From Chloroflexota bacterium (GTDB lineage Bacteria; Chloroflexota; Limnocylindria; Limnocylindrales; CSP1-4), in NCBI GenBank assembly GCA_021814735.1, contig JAKAHX010000033.1:1-9440 (forward strand): 9,440 bases of DNA. The letters are read 5' to 3'. Shown here piece after piece: positions 7,255 through 9,440 of this stretch (within the stretch, counting starts at the first letter, position 1; the number at the start of each line of letters is the position of its first letter). The notes under the pieces were generated by a model. The model was not told the origin of the DNA. It worked only from the letters and a program-made list of their open reading frames with translations, and searched no databases. Position numbers and translations under genes: made by a program.

Positions 7255-7261
7255 AAGGAGG
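7255..7261 (+). promoter_or_regulatory. Strong Shine-Dalgarno site for rpsP (AAGGAGG)
   Basis: AAGGAGG lies 6 bases before TTG 7268. It fixes this TTG as the rpsP start, which the conserved S16 N terminus (AVRIRLSR) confirms. It is the best SD match in the window. Confidence 0.9.
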
Positions 7262-7267
7262 TCTCGC

Positions 7268-7522
7268 TTGGCAGTCAGGATCCGCCTCTCGCGCGTCGGC
7301 GCGACGAAGCAGCCCGCGTACCGGGTGGTCGTCATGGACAGCCGGAGCGCCCGCGACGGGCGCGCGATCGACACGATCGGGCACTACAACCCCCGCACGG
7401 ACCCGGTGGAGTTCCACGTCGACGCCGAGAAGGCGAAGCACTGGATGAGCCAGGGTGCCACGCCGTCGGAGACGGTCGAGCGACTGTTCCGCCGCGCCGG
7501 CATCCTGCCCGACGCGAAGTAG
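7268..7522 (+). CDS. rpsP: 30S ribosomal protein S16
   Basis: S16 is a small early-assembly protein of the 30S body that stabilises 16S rRNA folding. It encodes 84 residues, normal length. The family's features are present in order: AVRIRLSRVGATKQPAYRVV, VVMDSRSARDGRAIDTIGHY with NPRT, VEFHVDAEKAKHWMSQGATP and SETVERLFRRAGIL. The start is a rare TTG, supported by the AAGGAGG 6 bases upstream and by the absence of any ATG/GTG before the conserved N terminus. It follows the DUF3352-like gene by 29 bases and khpA follows after 19 bases, so it is probably mid-operon; its strong SD would let it be translated far more than the weak-SD gene before it. Confidence 0.98.
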   Translation: MAVRIRLSRVGATKQPAYRVVVMDSRSARDGRAIDTIGHYNPRTDPVEFHVDAEKAKHWMSQGATPSETVERLFRRAGILPDAK

Positions 7523-7528
7523 TGCAGC

Positions 7529-7534
7529 GAGGAG
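7529..7534 (+). promoter_or_regulatory. Shine-Dalgarno site for khpA (GAGGAG)
   Basis: GAGGAG ends 7 bases before ATG 7542 and selects this start. The frame is open upstream to 7455, but that part overlaps rpsP and shows no KH-family sequence. Confidence 0.8.
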
Positions 7535-7541
7535 CAACCGG

Positions 7542-7775
7542 ATGGGTGCGGTCGAGCTCGTCGAGTACGTCGCGCGGTCGCTCGTGGACGATCCGGACGC
7601 CGTGACCGTGGGGGTCCACGAGGACCGGGACGGCACCGTGATCGAGCTGCACGTGGCCGAGGACGACATGGGAAAGGTGATCGGCCGGAACGGCAGTGTG
7701 GCCAAGGCGCTGCGGACCCTGCTCAAGGTCATGTCGGCCCGGCAGGGCGAGTCGATCTCGCTGGAGATCGTCTGA
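7542..7775 (+). CDS. khpA: KH-domain RNA-binding protein KhpA (YlqC family)
   Basis: A 77-residue single type-II KH domain, the usual size for this family, encoded as usual between rpsP and rimM. The RNA-binding GXXG loop is GRNG (48-51) within DDMGKVIGRNGSVAKALRTL, followed by the helix and the final strand SISLEIV. In Gram-positive bacteria KhpA pairs with KhpB/Jag and affects cell division and small-RNA metabolism; whether that holds here is not visible. The stop is two bases from the rimM start, suggesting coupled translation. Confidence 0.95.
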   Translation: MGAVELVEYVARSLVDDPDAVTVGVHEDRDGTVIELHVAEDDMGKVIGRNGSVAKALRTLLKVMSARQGESISLEIV

Positions 7776-7777
7776 GC

Positions 7778-8371
7778 GTGGCCCCGGCCGGGGGCCGGCT
7801 CGTCGTGGGCCTGGTCCGCGGAGTCCACGGCCTCCAGGGTGCGGTGCGGGTCGAGCCGCTCTCCGACGACCCGGCTCGCTTCGAGCCGGGCTCGCGGCTC
7901 TACCAGGAGGGGAGCACGCGCCCACTGACGGTCGCCTGGGCCCAGGCCGACGAGCCGGGGATCCTGGTGCGGTTCCGCGAGGTGACCTCCCGGGAGGCCG
8001 CGGACGTCCTCCGTGACGCCTACCTGGAGGCCGACGCGCCCGCCGCCTCGCTGGCGCCCGGCGAGTACTGGTGGCACGAGGTGATCGGCGCGACGGCGAG
8101 CACCCTCGGAGGCGAGGTCCTGGGGCGGGTGGAGGACATCTTCCGCGCCGGCGGCGGCGAGGTCTACGTGGTGCGCGGGGGGCCACGCGGCGAGCTGCTG
8201 GTGCCGGCGGTGCGGGCGGTGATCCGCGAGCTCGCGCCACGGGAGGGCCGGCTGGTGGTGGACGCGGACGCGCTCGGGCTCGACGAGATCGCGCCCCGAC
8301 GCCCGCGAGGTCGCCGTTCGTCGCGGGCGGCACGCACCGGGACCGTGGCGCCGCCCGACGCCAGCGGCTGA
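7778..8371 (+). CDS. rimM: 16S rRNA processing / 30S maturation factor RimM
   Basis: RimM binds S19 and helps the 30S head mature, alongside S16 encoded just upstream. The GTG start at 7778 sits 2 bases after the khpA stop, with GGAG (7763-7766) 11 bases ahead. It encodes 197 residues. The N-terminal beta-barrel domain shows [22 protein letters not shown] (9-30; the VGxxxGxHGxxGxV signature) and [19 protein letters not shown] (65-83). The C-terminal PRC-barrel domain runs from [11 protein letters not shown] (95) through [11 protein letters not shown] to [23 protein letters not shown] (140-162). Residues from about 172 to the end form an extra basic tail ([15 protein letters not shown]), making it some 20 residues longer than typical RimM. 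trmD begins 2 bases after the stop. Confidence 0.95.
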   Translation: MAPAGGRLVVGLVRGVHGLQGAVRVEPLSDDPARFEPGSRLYQEGSTRPLTVAWAQADEPGILVRFREVTSREAADVLRDAYLEADAPAASLAPGEYWWHEVIGATASTLGGEVLGRVEDIFRAGGGEVYVVRGGPRGELLVPAVRAVIRELAPREGRLVVDADALGLDEIAPRRPRGRRSSRAARTGTVAPPDASG

Positions 8372-8373
8372 CG

Positions 8374-9207
8374 ATGCGGATCGACGTCATCACGCTCTTC
8401 CCGGCACTCTTCCCCGGGCCGCTGGCAGAGAGCATCCCGGGCCGGGCACTCGGGCGGGGGATCGCCGAGCTCCACAGCCACGACCTGCGCCGGTGGGGGC
8501 TGGGCCGTCACCGGAGCGTCGACGACTACACCTACGGCGGCGGCGCCGGGATGGTGCTGCGCCCGGAGCCGGTGGCGGCCGCCCTCGACGCCGTGCGCGG
8601 CGACGACGGGTTCGTGATCCTGATGGACCCGGGCGGCGAGCGCTTCACGCAGGCGCGAGCCCAGGACCTGGCCGGGCGGCCGCACCTGGTCCTGGTCTGT
8701 CCGCGGTACGAGGGCGTGGACGACCGGATCCGCGGCATGGTCGACCTGGAGCTGTCCATCGGCGACTACGTCCTCTCGGGCGGCGAGCTGCCCGCACTGG
8801 TGGTGATCGATGCGGTGCTGCGGCTGCTTCCGGGCGCGATCGACGCGGCCTCGACCGGGGAAGAGTCCTTCGTCGAGGGGCTCCTGGAGTACCCGCAGTA
8901 CACGCGGCCGCCAGTGTTCCGCGGGCAGGCGGTGCCGGAGGTGCTGGTCAGCGGCGATCACGCCGCCGTGGCGCGCTGGCGACGGGAACAGGCCCTGGAG
9001 CGGACCCGGCGTCGGCGCCCCGACCTGCTGGACCTGCCGGCGGGAACGAGCGGTGTCGGCCCGACGCCCGGGGGGCGCGTGCCGGGAGCCATGCCGGCCT
9101 CGACGGAACCGGTGCGACGAGCCGGGCGCCGGGGGCGCGGCAGGCGCGTCGACGACGCAGAGCGGTGGGACGCGGGCAACGGACCCCCCGATCGGAGTGC
9201 CGGGTGA
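8374..9207 (+). CDS. trmD: tRNA (guanine-37 N1)-methyltransferase TrmD
   Basis: TrmD methylates G37 next to the anticodon using S-adenosylmethionine and prevents +1 frameshifts. The ATG at 8374 begins the canonical [16 protein letters not shown]. Trefoil-knot motifs: [18 protein letters not shown] (49-66), [15 protein letters not shown] (105-119; Pro110 where Gly is usual), [20 protein letters not shown] (128-147) and [11 protein letters not shown] (169-179). Arg150 aligns with E. coli Arg154. Glu164 (GEESF) aligns with catalytic Asp169 (TEDSF), a conservative change. After [10 protein letters not shown] (211-220) the usual C-terminal helical end is missing. It is replaced by a ~57-residue Gly/Pro/Arg tail ([11 protein letters not shown] at 248-258), giving 277 residues against about 240-255. 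Other frames over the tail show no lost TrmD end, so I see no frameshift. There is no clear SD; translation is probably coupled to rimM. Confidence 0.95.
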   Translation: MRIDVITLFPALFPGPLAESIPGRALGRGIAELHSHDLRRWGLGRHRSVDDYTYGGGAGMVLRPEPVAAALDAVRGDDGFVILMDPGGERFTQARAQDLAGRPHLVLVCPRYEGVDDRIRGMVDLELSIGDYVLSGGELPALVVIDAVLRLLPGAIDAASTGEESFVEGLLEYPQYTRPPVFRGQAVPEVLVSGDHAAVARWRREQALERTRRRRPDLLDLPAGTSGVGPTPGGRVPGAMPASTEPVRRAGRRGRGRRVDDAERWDAGNGPPDRSAG

Positions 9208-9240
9208 GGTGCCGGGCGCCGCGGTGGCTGGGCGCCGCAG

Positions 9241-9303
9241 CGCCGCGTGCCAAGGTGGCCACGCCGCGTGCCGACCACGCCGCACCGCGTGGCGGGCGCC
9301 GCG
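9241..9303 (+). repeat. 21-base spaced GC repeat in the trmD-rplS gap
   Basis: CGCCGCGTGCC occurs at 9241-9251 and again, identical, at 9262-9272. A 9-of-11 copy (CACCGCGTGGC) follows at 9283-9293, all exactly 21 bases apart. A fourth similar head (CGCGACGTGCC, 9 of 11) lies at 9302 with shorter spacing. GGCGCCGC octamers at 9215, 9231 and 9295 add to the tract. The 21-base period, two helical turns, would put the copies on one DNA face. No gene is apparent in 9208-9401, and nothing in it resembles a T-tailed terminator. Confidence 0.5.
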
Positions 9304-9311
9304 CGACGTGC

Positions 9312-9323
9312 CGGGCGGCCCGC
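9312..9323. repeat. GC dyad CGGGCGGCCCGC, copy 3 (rplS promoter)
   Basis: Identical over 12 bases to the element after smc (2406-2417). It contains the 11-base palindrome CGGGC-G-GCCCG (9312-9322) and lies directly before the extended -10 of the rplS promoter, inside the usual -35/-10 spacer. That placement would suit an operator, but no binding protein is known. Confidence 0.5.
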
Positions 9324-9324
9324 A

Positions 9325-9333
9325 TGCTATACT
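9325..9333 (+). promoter_or_regulatory. rplS: Extended -10 promoter for rplS (TGCTATACT)
   Basis: TATACT (9328-9333) matches the -10 consensus at five of six positions and carries the extended TGn element at 9325-9327, standing out in a GC-rich tract. The -35 region at 16-18 bases upstream is poor (GACGTG), which extended -10 promoters tolerate. A start near 9340 would give a leader of about 60 bases. The promoter would let L19 be made apart from the ffh-trmD transcript. Confidence 0.7.
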
Positions 9334-9401
9334 CCCGCCTCGTCCGATCCGACCATCTCCGCCTGCCCAGCGGCCGGCGCCAGCCTGAGTGAGAGTCTCC
9401 C

Positions 9402-9440
9402 GTGAACGTGCTCGACGCCGTCACCGCGGACCAGGTCCGC
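9402..9440 (+). CDS. rplS: 50S ribosomal protein L19, first 13 residues (3' truncated by window)
   Basis: L19 sits at the 30S-50S interface and is encoded after trmD in most bacteria. Only 13 codons are visible, read as MNVLDAVTADQVR, matching the typical L19 opening (MNxLDxVTxxQLR). The GTG at 9402 is preferred over GTG 9408 because it keeps this motif; a weak GAGAG (9391-9395) lies 6 bases upstream. The call relies on position after trmD as much as on the short peptide. Confidence 0.85.
   Translation, partial: MNVLDAVTADQVR

Noticed and set aside
9208..9240. Rho-independent terminator after trmD
   Set aside because: GGCGCC copies at 9215 and 9231 can pair over only 6 bp and no T tract follows; the tract is better described as GC repeats.
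8493..9392. A 299-codon + strand frame over trmD and the gap after it
   Set aside because: It overlaps trmD in another frame, has no domain, and crosses the rplS promoter; composition alone explains it.
1..9440. Mobile elements, CRISPR, tRNA/rRNA genes, phage or defence modules
   Set aside because: No transposase or integrase motifs, no regularly spaced long repeats, no tRNA-like folds, and every sizeable open region is accounted for by housekeeping genes or the DUF3352-like gene.

Overview
The window is very GC-rich bacterial chromosome, all of it coding on the + strand. It holds the 3' part of smc, then ftsY and ffh, then a tight run DUF3352-like gene - rpsP - khpA - rimM - trmD, and the first codons of rplS. 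Order and product identity are clear from protein motifs. The lineage is less certain. Strong G/C third-position use, near absence of Lys in favour of Arg, GTG/TTG starts, and a large single-pass DUF3352-type protein inside the translation cluster together suggest a high-GC Chloroflexota (Limnocylindria-like). This is inference; a high-GC actinobacterium-like lineage cannot be excluded without a search.

Layout. Positions 3-2405: C-terminal two thirds of the chromosome-condensation ATPase SMC (hinge, C-terminal coiled coil, head half with signature and Walker B), cut by the window start. 2473-3624: FtsY, the SRP receptor. 3625-3897: a 273-base intergenic region with short imperfect tandem repeats, several GC dyads and a possible promoter for ffh. 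3898-5223: Ffh, the SRP GTPase. 5220-7238: a 672-residue membrane-anchored protein starting on an ATGA overlap with ffh; its extracytoplasmic part appears to be two copies of one ~270-residue unit. 7268-8371: ribosomal protein S16, the KH-domain protein KhpA and RimM. 8374-9207: TrmD. 9208-9401: intergenic, with 21-base spaced repeats and a good extended -10 promoter just ahead of rplS (9402 onward, cut by the window end).

How they fit together. FtsY and Ffh are the two protein GTPases of co-translational membrane targeting; S16, RimM, KhpA, TrmD and L19 belong to ribosome assembly and tRNA maturation. The ffh-rpsP-khpA-rimM-trmD-rplS order is a widespread bacterial cluster, and smc-ftsY adjacency is also common. 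The unusual member is the DUF3352-like gene between ffh and rpsP, translationally coupled to ffh. I see no phage, transposon, CRISPR, tRNA or defence genes. The points most worth following are that membrane protein, its internal duplication, and an 11-12 base dyad recurring in all three intergenic regions.
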